In this document: positions 1 to 7,793 of the stretch, piece after piece
Numbering within the stretch: the first letter of the stretch is position 1
How the letters are laid out: every line of letters starts with the position of its first letter
NCBI GenBank assembly: GCA_021819605.1
Contig: JAKAQT010000006.1
Coordinates: forward strand, 1-23,646
Direction: 5' to 3'
Source: Thermoplasmata archaeon
GTDB lineage: Archaea > Thermoplasmatota > Thermoplasmata > Thermoplasmatales > Thermoplasmataceae
Length of the DNA stretch: 23,646 nt
The notes under the pieces: generated by a model
Told to the model about the DNA's origin: nothing
Databases searched by the model: none
Seen by the model: only the letters and a program-made list of their open reading frames with translations
Position numbers and translations under genes: made by a program

Positions 1-1205
1 TTGTTCCCGATCTTCCGGAACAGCTTCCACCTCCACTTGACAATGAGAAAAACAAATCCTCAATAGAACTTCTGAACAGCATCCTTCCAAGAGAAGTGCT
101 GAAACAGGAATTCACATTCCAGAGATTCCTGAAGATACCGGATGAGGTAAGGGAGATATATGAACAGACCGGCCGCCCTACTCCACTTGTCAGGGCGAGG
201 GGGCTGGAGAAATATCTGGATTACTCTGGGAAGATACTTTACAAATATGAAGGCGCCACCATTACTGGATCCCACAAGATCAACACCGCCGTGCCCCAGG
301 CCATCTATGCGGCAAACGAGGGGGTTGAGAAGGTTGTAACCGAGACCGGTGCTGGGCAGTGGGGCACAGCCACAAGCGTTGCGGCCTCATTTGCCGGAAT
401 CAAGGCCAAGGTTTTCATGGTGAGGATAAGTTATCAGCAGAAGCCCCTCAGGAAGAAGATCATGCAGCTTTATGGAGGAGAAGTTTCCCCGAGCCCTTCT
501 GACGAAACAGAATTCGGAAGAAGCATGCTGAAGCAGAATCCGGATCATCCTGGAACACTTGGAATAGGAATAGGAGAGGCAGTTGAATATGCCCTGGATC
601 ACAATCTGAGGTACCTTGTTGGAAGTGTCTTCAACTCAGTACTGACGCACCAGAGCATAATAGGACTGGAAACGGAGAAGCAGCTCGAGATCATGGGAAC
701 TGAACCTGATGTCCTCATTGGCTGCGTTGGAGGCGGCAGTAACTTCGGGGGCTTCTCATTCCCCCTTATGAAGAAATTCAAGGACGTGGAGGTAATAGCT
801 TCAACTGCGGCAGAGGTCCCAAAGTTCACCAAAGGAGAGTATAAATACGATTATGTGGACACTGCAAGAATCCTGCCGTCAGTGAAGATGTTTTCTCTTG
901 GAGCAGACTTCATGCCTGAGAAAATATATGCCGGCGGACTCAGGTATCACGGCGCGGCTCCGTCCCTATCAATGCTGGTCAATACGGGAAGGATAAAGAC
1001 AGTGGACGAAAGCCAGGAAAGCGTCATAGAAGCCTTGAAGATATTCTCAAGGACTCAGGGGATTGTTGCAGCGCCGGAATCTGGGCATGCCATTGCCACG
1101 GCCATTGATTACATAAGGAACCATGGGGATGAAAAAAAGACAGTTGTGGTGAATGTGAGCGGGCATGGGCTGCTTGACATGTCAATTTTCAGGGATGATC
1201 AATGA
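1..1205 (+). CDS. trpB: Tryptophan synthase beta chain, TrpB2 type (5' end outside window)
   Basis: Catalyses the PLP-dependent last step of tryptophan synthesis, joining indole to a serine-derived aminoacrylate. The open frame runs back from a GTG at 96 to the first bases of the window without a stop, reading PDLPEQLPPPL near the start. That is the N-terminal signature of the TrpB2 subfamily, so 96 is not the true start and a few tens of residues are missing. Visible motifs are GRPTPL, EGATITGSHKINTA (with the PLP lysine), TETGAGQWG, the phosphate-binding IGCVGGGSN, and a C-terminal APESGHA. TrpB2 differs from the usual TrpB1 by these N-terminal sequences and insertions; some family members work alone or use O-phosphoserine. 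Here the gene sits directly upstream of trpA with an ATGA overlap, so it should be the operon's working beta subunit. Family and subtype are seen directly; partner binding is inferred. Confidence 0.95.
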   Translation, partial: VPDLPEQLPPPLDNEKNKSSIELLNSILPREVLKQEFTFQRFLKIPDEVREIYEQTGRPTPLVRARGLEKYLDYSGKILYKYEGATITGSHKINTAVPQAIYAANEGVEKVVTETGAGQWGTATSVAASFAGIKAKVFMVRISYQQKPLRKKIMQLYGGEVSPSPSDETEFGRSMLKQNPDHPGTLGIGIGEAVEYALDHNLRYLVGSVFNSVLTHQSIIGLETEKQLEIMGTEPDVLIGCVGGGSNFGGFSFPLMKKFKDVEVIASTAAEVPKFTKGEYKYDYVDTARILPSVKMFSLGADFMPEKIYAGGLRYHGAAPSLSMLVNTGRIKTVDESQESVIEALKIFSRTQGIVAAPESGHAIATAIDYIRNHGDEKKTVVVNVSGHGLLDMSIFRDDQ

Positions 1206-1948
1206 ACAGCCCTTCCACCATACTGTATTTCACCTCTTCATTCCCGGATCACAAAACACTCTATGGCTTTATGGAGAAGGTAGACCCCGAAGTTGTAAAA
1301 TATGTTGAAGTGGGATTCCCGTCTTCTGATCCCAGATACGATGGACCCGAGATAAGAGAGACTCATGAAATTGCGGAAAAGAATTTTCACAATGGCGATC
1401 TGGAACAGTACGCGGAAATACTTGGGAAAAAGGGTGTCCGGACGTATCTTCTCACGTACTACCGCGATCTTGCCCGACAGTCGTCGGATTTTATTCCGCA
1501 CCTCAGGGACTCCGGCTTTTCCGGAGTTATAGTTCCGGACCTGCTGGTTGACTACAGTTCCATAGCTGCGGATGTAATAAGCGAGATTCAGGACAGCATG
1601 GATTTCATACCGTTCTTCAATCCTGCCACGCCTGATGGGGTCATAGAAAGGATCAGCAGAATGGCCGAATCATGGATATACTACGGCCTTCAGCCTGCCA
1701 CTGGAATACACATCCCATATGATCTTGAGGAGGTATCCAGGAGGATACTGGATCTGCTGCCCGGCAGGGAAGTGAATTTTGGCTTTGGTATCCGATCAAT
1801 GGGCCAGATAGGCAAAATCATGGGCCTTGGTTCAAAAGGGGTGGCCATAGGAACACTGCTTGTCCCCATGGTAAGGGGAAACCGGCTTTCAGATTTTGTG
1901 GAGCTTCAGAAGCAGATCAGGGAGGTTCAGGATCATGTTAAGGGGTGA
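1202..1948 (+). CDS. trpA: Tryptophan synthase alpha chain
   Basis: Cleaves indole-3-glycerol phosphate to indole and glyceraldehyde 3-phosphate. It is a TIM-barrel protein of 248 residues, slightly shorter than typical bacterial TrpA (about 268). The catalytic acids are recognisable: E36 in the segment VEVGFPSSDP and D47 in YDGP. The phosphate-binding loops GFGIRS and GVAIGT are near the C-terminus. The ATG overlaps the trpB stop as ATGA, which suggests translational coupling. It shows no frameshift or missing key residue. The beta partner upstream is of the TrpB2 type, so the alpha-beta interface may differ from the classical complex. Confidence 0.95.
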   Translation: MNSPSTILYFTSSFPDHKTLYGFMEKVDPEVVKYVEVGFPSSDPRYDGPEIRETHEIAEKNFHNGDLEQYAEILGKKGVRTYLLTYYRDLARQSSDFIPHLRDSGFSGVIVPDLLVDYSSIAADVISEIQDSMDFIPFFNPATPDGVIERISRMAESWIYYGLQPATGIHIPYDLEEVSRRILDLLPGREVNFGFGIRSMGQIGKIMGLGSKGVAIGTLLVPMVRGNRLSDFVELQKQIREVQDHVKG

Positions 1949-2915
1949 ACGAAAGGTGAAGGATGACCGCATGTCGTCGGCGTATGCCAGAATGAAAAAG
2001 CTTCTTGAGAACTCTTCAGACCAGGAGAAGGCAAATTTCCTGCGGGAGGCAATTCCAGAGCTTATTGACGGTTATGAGATTTCAGGCTACTCCCGTGCTG
2101 TAAGGGAAAGATCTTTTCTTCCACGCATATCGGGCGCCATTGATATCGTTGGAACAGGTGGAGATGGCAGAAACACCATAAACGTGAGCACTGCGGCTTC
2201 GGTGGTCGTTTCTGCAATGGGACACACCGTTATCAAGCACGGAAACTTTGGATCTTCGAACCATAAGGGAAGTGCTGATTTCATGAAGTACCTTGGCTAT
2301 AATTTCAACTTCAATGAAGATGGGCTCAGGGACAGGATCAGGGCACTGAACTTCGCGTTTCTGCTTGCCCCTCTTCACAACGACAGTTTTGCGAAATTTG
2401 CTGCAGCCAGGAAAATTGTTGCCCGCAAGACGGTCTTTAACTACCTCGGGCCCATCACCAATCCTGCCGAGCCTGAAACAGTGGTACTTGGGGCAGCCGA
2501 CACCAACATCCAGAAAATATATGCCGAATTCATGCAGGCAGAAGGAAAGACAGGATATTCGCTGCACGCAGATGACGGAATGGATGAGGTTTCACCCTTT
2601 TCCGGAACCGTGCTCCTGCATGTGCATTCCGGCGGAATCAGGAAAATAACCATTGAACCTGAAAAATTGCTGAGTACCAGTCCCGATGAAAGACATATTG
2701 AATCACCTGACCCGGAAAAATCATTTGCCATGACTGTTCAGGGGCTTTCCGGGCAATCAAGGGCCACAGCCGAATTCATTGCCCTGAATGCAGCACCGGC
2801 CCTTGCTGCAGCCAGATGCGAGTACAACCTTGTCGATGCTTACAGCAGAGCGCTTGAATGCATTCTTTCGGGAGCCGCATACGCTCACCTCAGGAGGATT
2901 GTTGAATTTGCATGA
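1935..2915 (+). CDS. trpD: Anthranilate phosphoribosyltransferase
   Basis: Transfers the phosphoribosyl group of PRPP to anthranilate. Family motifs are clear: the PRPP/pyrophosphate loop GTGGDGRNTINVS, KHGNFGSSNHKGSAD for anthranilate and magnesium, and FNYLGPITNPA. The length of about 326 residues is normal. The open frame extends upstream to 1896 inside trpA, but a GGAGGTT at 1921-1927 lies 8-9 bases before ATG 1935, which is chosen here. GTG 1956 (preceded by AGGGGTGA) and ATG 1971 are real alternatives. With 1935 the gene overlaps the end of trpA by 14 bases. An antisense open frame at 2082-2567 has no family features and is a shadow. Confidence 0.94.
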   Translation: MLRGERKVKDDRMSSAYARMKKLLENSSDQEKANFLREAIPELIDGYEISGYSRAVRERSFLPRISGAIDIVGTGGDGRNTINVSTAASVVVSAMGHTVIKHGNFGSSNHKGSADFMKYLGYNFNFNEDGLRDRIRALNFAFLLAPLHNDSFAKFAAARKIVARKTVFNYLGPITNPAEPETVVLGAADTNIQKIYAEFMQAEGKTGYSLHADDGMDEVSPFSGTVLLHVHSGGIRKITIEPEKLLSTSPDERHIESPDPEKSFAMTVQGLSGQSRATAEFIALNAAPALAAARCEYNLVDAYSRALECILSGAAYAHLRRIVEFA

Positions 2916-3534
2916 CAGTGTCCCTTTCGTGAAAATATGCGGAATAACCAACATTGAAGACGGTATTGCTGCTTTAAAGGCGGGGGCTGCCCTACTTGGA
3001 GTGGTGATTTCCGATCTATCGCCGAGAAAGGGGACTATGGATCTGGTACTGAAGCTGAAAGAGGCGGGGGCTGTGGTTGCCACAGTACATACTGACATGG
3101 AAAGCGTTCTGATGAATAATGGTCAGCAGGACTATGTTCAGCTTCACTTTGATCATACCTGTGAAGACATCTCAAGAGTCAGGGAGAAGACTGGAAAGAA
3201 GATCATATCAGTTATAAGGACGAGAGATGTGATCTCTGGGGTAGATACTGGCAGAGATCGTATCAGATGCGGTGCCGATCTTGTCCTCATAGACACAGGC
3301 GTTCCCGTTGCTGAAATTATAAAGGGAAAGGATTTGCCGGAATTCCATGAAAGAATTGGCCTGGCCGGGAAAATTTCGCCGGATAATGTAAGCTCCGTAA
3401 TGGAAGTACATCCGGGATTTCTGGATGTGAGCAGTTCTATCGAATCATATCCTGGAAAAAAGAGTGCTGAGCGCATGAACAGATTAATGGAGGTGGTTGA
3501 CCGTGAAAGACAGCGCGTATACACGAATTCCTGA
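2908..3534 (+). CDS. trpF: Phosphoribosylanthranilate isomerase
   Basis: Catalyses the Amadori rearrangement of phosphoribosylanthranilate to CdRP, the third step after chorismate. The start of the fold, VKICGITN, carries the catalytic cysteine. DYVQLHFDH in the middle and GADLVLIDTG, with the catalytic aspartate, follow as expected. No ATG is suitably placed. TTG 2908 is chosen because AGGAGGA at 2892-2898 lies 9 bases upstream, giving a 208-residue protein of normal size and an 8-base overlap with trpD. TTG 2902 (too close to the ribosome site) and GTG 2929 (too far from it) are less likely. Frame reading further upstream lies inside trpD and has no family similarity. Confidence 0.92.
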   Translation: MHDSVPFVKICGITNIEDGIAALKAGAALLGVVISDLSPRKGTMDLVLKLKEAGAVVATVHTDMESVLMNNGQQDYVQLHFDHTCEDISRVREKTGKKIISVIRTRDVISGVDTGRDRIRCGADLVLIDTGVPVAEIIKGKDLPEFHERIGLAGKISPDNVSSVMEVHPGFLDVSSSIESYPGKKSAERMNRLMEVVDRERQRVYTNS

Positions 3535-4693
3535 TCTGCTTTCGGCAAATGCGGATTTTGCGTATATGTGCAGGTTCAATGATAAAAACCGTTTGGACGG
3601 GGAAGAAGTGCTGATAACAACGGCATCTGCGCCTGAATCCGGAAGGGGGAAACCCGGCAGCACGTTCATGAAGGTGCTGGAGGAACTTCAGGATAGAAGC
3701 ATCCTGAATGCCCCTCATTTTGCTCCTATCATATTTTCCTACGACATGGTGGAAGAAGTCTTTGGAATCAGCCTGAGGAAATCTTCTGGCTGGCCCCATT
3801 TTTCATATGTACGCCCAGATTCCACGCATACAGGAAAGGTCGTGAGGCCTTCCGGTGTTCCTGTCATCGGGGGTGCAAGGCCGCAGATTGATGACAGAGA
3901 AAAGCGGATGCTCAGAGAAGCCATAGGTGACGTGCGAAATCGGATAAGGGAGGGGGAGCTTCTCCAGGCAGTAATTTCGCAGCAGTTCCGCATCCCTGAT
4001 TCCGTGGACAGCTTCGGGCTTCTGAAGCATCTTCTGGTCAATGACAGATCCCGTTACGTGTATTACTATAAATTCGGTGACCTGGAAGTTGTGGGAAGCT
4101 CCCCGGAGAATGTTTACCGGCAGGAGGGGGAACACGCGCTCATAAACCCCATAGCCGGAACGAGGCGGAGGACACCTGGTGAATCGAATTCAAATGGAAG
4201 TATACTGGAGTTGCTGGCTGACACAAAGGAGCTCTGTGAGCACAGGATGCTTGTGGACCTTGCCAGGAACGATCTTTCCAGAATCAGCGATCCCGGAACC
4301 GTAAAGGTTACAGGCGACATGGTTCCTGAGGAATTTTCTTCGGTCATACATCTTGTGAGCACGGTGGAATCAAGACTCAGAAATACAGTCTCTCCACTTG
4401 ATGTCCTTCTGAGCGTATTCCCTGCGGGAACCGTAAGTGGAGCGCCAAAAAGGAGGGCCATAGAGATCATAGACAGCCATGAGGATGCTCCCCGTGGAGG
4501 ATATGCAGGATCTGTTGGGCTCATGGGGTTGGACAGCGCCGATATGGCTCTTGGCATAAGGACAATGTTCAAGACCCATGATATGACCTACACGCAGGCA
4601 GGTGCAGGAATCGTTAAGGATTCGGTCCCTGAGAGGGAAGTTGAGGAGATCATTGCAAAGGCGGGTACAGTAATTTCAGGAGTGAAATCATGA
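3503..4693 (+). CDS. trpE: Anthranilate synthase component I
   Basis: Converts chorismate and ammonia or glutamine nitrogen to anthranilate, working with TrpG. The C-terminal chorismate-binding domain is intact: PIAGTRRRTPGE, the HRMLVDLARNDLSRI segment, FPAGTVSGAPKRRAIEII and the closing AGAGIV. At 396 residues it is short for the family, mainly in the N-terminal part. GTG 3503 is preferred over TTG 3497 because GGAGGTGG at 3489-3496 lies at normal distance only from GTG. The gene overlaps trpF by 32 bases. The N-terminal LLES motif that binds inhibitory tryptophan in classical TrpE is not visible; the equivalent stretch reads FAYMCRFND. Feedback inhibition may therefore be altered or use other residues (inference). 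Confidence 0.94.
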   Translation: MKDSAYTRIPDLLSANADFAYMCRFNDKNRLDGEEVLITTASAPESGRGKPGSTFMKVLEELQDRSILNAPHFAPIIFSYDMVEEVFGISLRKSSGWPHFSYVRPDSTHTGKVVRPSGVPVIGGARPQIDDREKRMLREAIGDVRNRIREGELLQAVISQQFRIPDSVDSFGLLKHLLVNDRSRYVYYYKFGDLEVVGSSPENVYRQEGEHALINPIAGTRRRTPGESNSNGSILELLADTKELCEHRMLVDLARNDLSRISDPGTVKVTGDMVPEEFSSVIHLVSTVESRLRNTVSPLDVLLSVFPAGTVSGAPKRRAIEIIDSHEDAPRGGYAGSVGLMGLDSADMALGIRTMFKTHDMTYTQAGAGIVKDSVPEREVEEIIAKAGTVISGVKS

Positions 4694-5253
4694 AGGTGAT
4701 GGTTATCGACAACCATGATTCTTTTGTTTACAACATTGTGGATATGATCAGGAGATCGGGGGCAGAAGTTGAACTTTTTGAAAATGACAGCCTTCCGGAT
4801 CCGGCATACGCAGCTAAATTCCAGTTTCTGGTGATTTCTCCCGGTCCTGGAAACCCGCTCAATCCCGGCGACCGCGGAAACACGCTTGATTTCATTTCCG
4901 GAACTAAATTCAAAAAGATTCTGGGAATATGCTTTGGGCACCAGTTGCTGGGATTTCATCTTGGATCAGGAATTTACAGAACAGACAGACTTTACCATGG
5001 CGAGATTGACACAATTTCAAACCTGGGAGGTGGAATCCTGAAGGCAATAAACGGCAACTTTCACGCGGTGAGATACCACTCACTTGCCATTACTCCATCA
5101 AATGCAATAACCGTGGATGCAGTGTCCGGAACAGATGGTACCATCATGGCATTCCATTCAAATGATGGGAGAATCTATGGGGTGCAGTTCCACCCGGAAA
5201 GCCATTATTCTGAGTTTGGAGACCTAATAATCAGGGAGTTCCTTTCTGCATGA
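4690..5253 (+). CDS. trpG: Anthranilate synthase component II (glutamine amidotransferase)
   Basis: Supplies ammonia from glutamine to TrpE. It is a class I glutamine amidotransferase of 187 residues with all family landmarks: NHDSFVYN at the N-terminus, the oxyanion strand SPGPGNP, the nucleophile elbow GICFGHQ with its cysteine, RYHSLA, and the His-Glu pair in GVQFHPES. The ATG overlaps the trpE stop (ATGA), and GGAGTGA at 4679-4685 is a suitable ribosome site. RYHSLA rather than a folate-specific variant, together with the context, supports TrpG over PabA. Confidence 0.96.
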   Translation: MKVMVIDNHDSFVYNIVDMIRRSGAEVELFENDSLPDPAYAAKFQFLVISPGPGNPLNPGDRGNTLDFISGTKFKKILGICFGHQLLGFHLGSGIYRTDRLYHGEIDTISNLGGGILKAINGNFHAVRYHSLAITPSNAITVDAVSGTDGTIMAFHSNDGRIYGVQFHPESHYSEFGDLIIREFLSA

Positions 5254-5963
5254 GCACTGTTGAAACAATCTACATGAACAACCCGGGAAGACCCCACTTT
5301 CCATATTCCAGGACAAGAGGCACCATCAGCCTGATCGGGGAGCTCCATAGAATAAAGGCTGGTGGAAAGCCGGGTGTTATAAAGGAGTTCAAAAGGCGGT
5401 CTCCGTCAGGTTTTCTGAATGACAGGTATCCCTCTGTACGCGACTATTTCAGGAGTAAAATTGATGGCAGAACGGCAGGCATGAGCATTCTCACTGAACC
5501 TGCATACTTCAGCGGTTCGTATGAGGATCTGAGTGCATGCCAGGAATTCAATCTGCCCATCCTTGACAAGGATTTCATTTCCACTCCCATAATGGTGGAG
5601 AATGCATACAACGCGGGAAGCGACGCCATTCTCCTCATAATGGATTTTCTTCCTGCGCATGTGGTTAAATATCTTACCAGTAATGCACGGGACTACGGAA
5701 TGGAAGTTTTGGTTGAATTCCATGATCTGCAGTTTCTATCTGAAATAGAGCCCATGGACGGCGTCCTATATGGATACAACAGGCGCGACCTCAGAAGCCT
5801 GAAAATGGACCCTCAGGATAGAGCCGTGAACGATTACCTACGTGAACACCATGTTGACATTATCCTTGAGAGCGGCCTTGATTCGTCATTCCTTAACAAT
5901 ACTGAATTATCTTCATTTGCAGGATTCCTTATAGGAACATCGGTCCTGACGGATAATATTTGA
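5250..5963 (+). CDS. trpC: Indole-3-glycerol phosphate synthase
   Basis: Closes the indole ring, converting CdRP to indole-3-glycerol phosphate. It is a TIM barrel of 237 residues, a little shorter than the Sulfolobus enzyme. By comparison with that enzyme the catalytic groups are present: Glu and Lys in KEFKRRSPSG, Lys in LDKDFI, Glu in LVEFHD, Asn in GYNRRDL, and Glu-Ser in LESGLDS. The protein ends soon after the last phosphate loop (LIGTSVLTDNI), so the usual C-terminal helix appears missing. The ATG overlaps the trpG stop, and GGGAG lies upstream. It is the last gene of the trp operon; a short promoter-containing gap follows. Confidence 0.94.
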   Translation: MSTVETIYMNNPGRPHFPYSRTRGTISLIGELHRIKAGGKPGVIKEFKRRSPSGFLNDRYPSVRDYFRSKIDGRTAGMSILTEPAYFSGSYEDLSACQEFNLPILDKDFISTPIMVENAYNAGSDAILLIMDFLPAHVVKYLTSNARDYGMEVLVEFHDLQFLSEIEPMDGVLYGYNRRDLRSLKMDPQDRAVNDYLREHHVDIILESGLDSSFLNNTELSSFAGFLIGTSVLTDNI

Positions 5964-6009
5964 TGAATCCCTTTGCCTTTGCCATGGTGCCATCAGGGTA
6001 ATTGCACTG

Positions 6010-6017
6010 TTATATAG
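6010..6017 (+). promoter_or_regulatory. TATA box for pyruvate kinase, leaderless
   Basis: TTATATAG is centred about 23-24 bases before the ATG at 6037. There is no ribosome-binding sequence between them. Spacing matches an archaeal TATA box driving a leaderless transcript, and it marks the end of the trp transcription unit. Confidence 0.65.
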
Positions 6018-6036
6018 TCCATGTTAATTCTCAATA

Positions 6037-7719
6037 ATGGTAGGGACGAAAATTGTCGCGACAATAGGCCCTTCCAGCTTCAAGACAGATGTGCTGGAAA
6101 AAATGTACCGTTATGGACTTTCTTGCATCAGGATCAATACCGCCCATATTGAGGCAGGATACATTGCAAAGGTAAAGGAAACGCTGGAATCACTGAACAG
6201 GAAGACCGGGATGCACGTTGGGGTCATGGTTGACCTTAAGGGTCCGGAACTCAGGACCGGCACATTTCCCGGCGGGCATATGACTGTGAAGGCCGGCCAG
6301 AAACTGAGACTCTCCATTAGTGGTTCCGAAAGCGACATAGCATTAAGCCACCCAGAAATAGCAAAGGGGCTTGAGCCTAAAGAAACACTGCTGTTGAGTG
6401 ACGGAAGAGTCAGAATGAAAGTACTCTCGAAGAATTCATCCACCATTCAGCTTGAATCCCTTGATGATGGAGACCTCAGAGACAGGAGCAGAGTCAATAT
6501 ACCTGGCAAGTTTCTTCCACTCGGTACGCTGACAGAACGGGACAAGCAGTTTCTGCAGGAGGGCATCAGTGCAGGAGTTGAATTTTTCGCGCAGTCTTTC
6601 GTCCAGAGGAAAGAAGATGTGATGACCCTGCAGAAAGAGGTTTCGGAAAGAGGCGGAGACCAGTTAATCATATCCAAGATTGAGACCAAGAGCGGATATG
6701 TCAACATAAAGGAAATATCCCGTGTATCAGACTTTGTGATGGTTGCCAGGGGAGACCTTGGTGTTGAGCTTCCACTGAAGGAGGTTGCAATGGCCCAGAA
6801 GCACATCATAGAAGAATCCCACAGGCATGGCGTTCCTGCCATAGTGGCCACACAGATGCTGGAATCCATGGTAAAATCCAGCAGCCCTACGAGAGCTGAG
6901 GTCTCAGATGTGACTAACGCGATTCTGGACAATACTGATGCCGTAATGCTCTCTGAGGAAAGCGCCGTGGGGGACTATCCGGACCTGGCAGTGAGATACC
7001 TTAATGAAATAGCAGAATTTGTTGAATCCAGGAATTCCAACTATGCTGAGCCCCGTGAATTTTTAGGAAACCATGTTGCCTATTCCATTGCCCGTGCATC
7101 CAAGATCGTGGCATCCGAGATAGAAGCCAGCGCCATAGTGACATTCTCCAAGACTGGAAACACTCCAAAGATGATATCTGCAGTGAGACCAGGGGTCCCC
7201 ATTATTTCAGCTGTTCCTGCGCGGGGACTTGCAAACAAGCTGAGCCTCTATTCCGGAGTGGTCCCCTTGCTTATTGAGGACTCAAGCAATGACCTGTCCA
7301 ACTTTGAGAATATCATGTCTGCCGTTGAGAAGAAGACAGGACTCAAGAAAGGCGATCGCGTGGTTGTCACCTCCGGTGCACCGTATTTCCTTTTCGGCGG
7401 CACAAACGATGTGAGGGTGGCCACCATTGGCAAATTCATGGGAAGGGGGTATCCTTCGGGAAAGAACTTCAAGGGAACCGTGACGTGGAAACTTGACGGG
7501 CCCGGGGATATATACGTTACAAAGAACCTGAAGGGTGCCAGGATTTCAGATCTAGCGGAATTCACCGGGATAATATTCCTTGAAAGCATAGGGCATGCCA
7601 GTGAGGAGGAACTCTCTGAAACAGGCATACCTTTCATACACAACACAAAGCTTTTGAAAGGGCTTGAAGAAGGGACAAATGTTTATGTGGATGGTTCAAC
7701 AGGTGTTATCACATCCTGA
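6037..7719 (+). CDS. pyk: Pyruvate kinase with extra C-terminal PEP-utiliser-like domain
   Basis: Catalyses PEP + ADP to pyruvate + ATP. The protein has 560 residues, about 90 more than a standard pyruvate kinase. Residues 1-75 and 166-335 form the barrel, with R32, K214 and E216 in SKIET, D240 in ARGDLG and T272 in VATQML. Residues 76-165 are the B domain and about 340-468 the C domain. Residues 470-560 form an added domain ending in GIPFIH and VYVDGSTGVI, which resembles the swivelling phosphohistidine-type domain at the C-terminus of Bacillus pyruvate kinases; H519 falls near that domain's TSH position. In the potassium site, the usual NFSH is N34-T-A-H and DTKGPE is D66-L-KGPE, so two usual ligands are replaced. 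It has its own TATA box and looks monocistronic. Confidence 0.95.
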   Translation: MVGTKIVATIGPSSFKTDVLEKMYRYGLSCIRINTAHIEAGYIAKVKETLESLNRKTGMHVGVMVDLKGPELRTGTFPGGHMTVKAGQKLRLSISGSESDIALSHPEIAKGLEPKETLLLSDGRVRMKVLSKNSSTIQLESLDDGDLRDRSRVNIPGKFLPLGTLTERDKQFLQEGISAGVEFFAQSFVQRKEDVMTLQKEVSERGGDQLIISKIETKSGYVNIKEISRVSDFVMVARGDLGVELPLKEVAMAQKHIIEESHRHGVPAIVATQMLESMVKSSSPTRAEVSDVTNAILDNTDAVMLSEESAVGDYPDLAVRYLNEIAEFVESRNSNYAEPREFLGNHVAYSIARASKIVASEIEASAIVTFSKTGNTPKMISAVRPGVPIISAVPARGLANKLSLYSGVVPLLIEDSSNDLSNFENIMSAVEKKTGLKKGDRVVVTSGAPYFLFGGTNDVRVATIGKFMGRGYPSGKNFKGTVTWKLDGPGDIYVTKNLKGARISDLAEFTGIIFLESIGHASEEELSETGIPFIHNTKLLKGLEEGTNVYVDGSTGVITS

Positions 7720-7738
7720 AGAAAGCTTCACTTCGATA

Positions 7739-7748
7739 TTTATAAATA
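7739..7748 (+). promoter_or_regulatory. TATA box for FKBP-type isomerase gene
   Basis: TTTATAAATA lies just after the pyruvate kinase gene. A start point about 26 bases downstream would give a leader of some 24 bases containing GGTGA at 7783-7787, six bases before ATG 7794. This is one of the few genes here with both a TATA box and a leader carrying a ribosome site. Confidence 0.65.
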
Positions 7749-7793
7749 CATTTTTCTACTCTCCGCCACATTACCAACATTTGGTGAGAATTG

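Noticed and set aside
2082..2567. Antisense open frame of 161 codons inside trpD
   Set aside because: The opposite strand carries all anthranilate phosphoribosyltransferase motifs; this frame has none.
7717..7730. TGAAG-AAAG-CTTCA hairpin at the end of pyk as a terminator
   Set aside because: Five-base stem overlapping the stop codon, without a clear T-run; could easily be chance.
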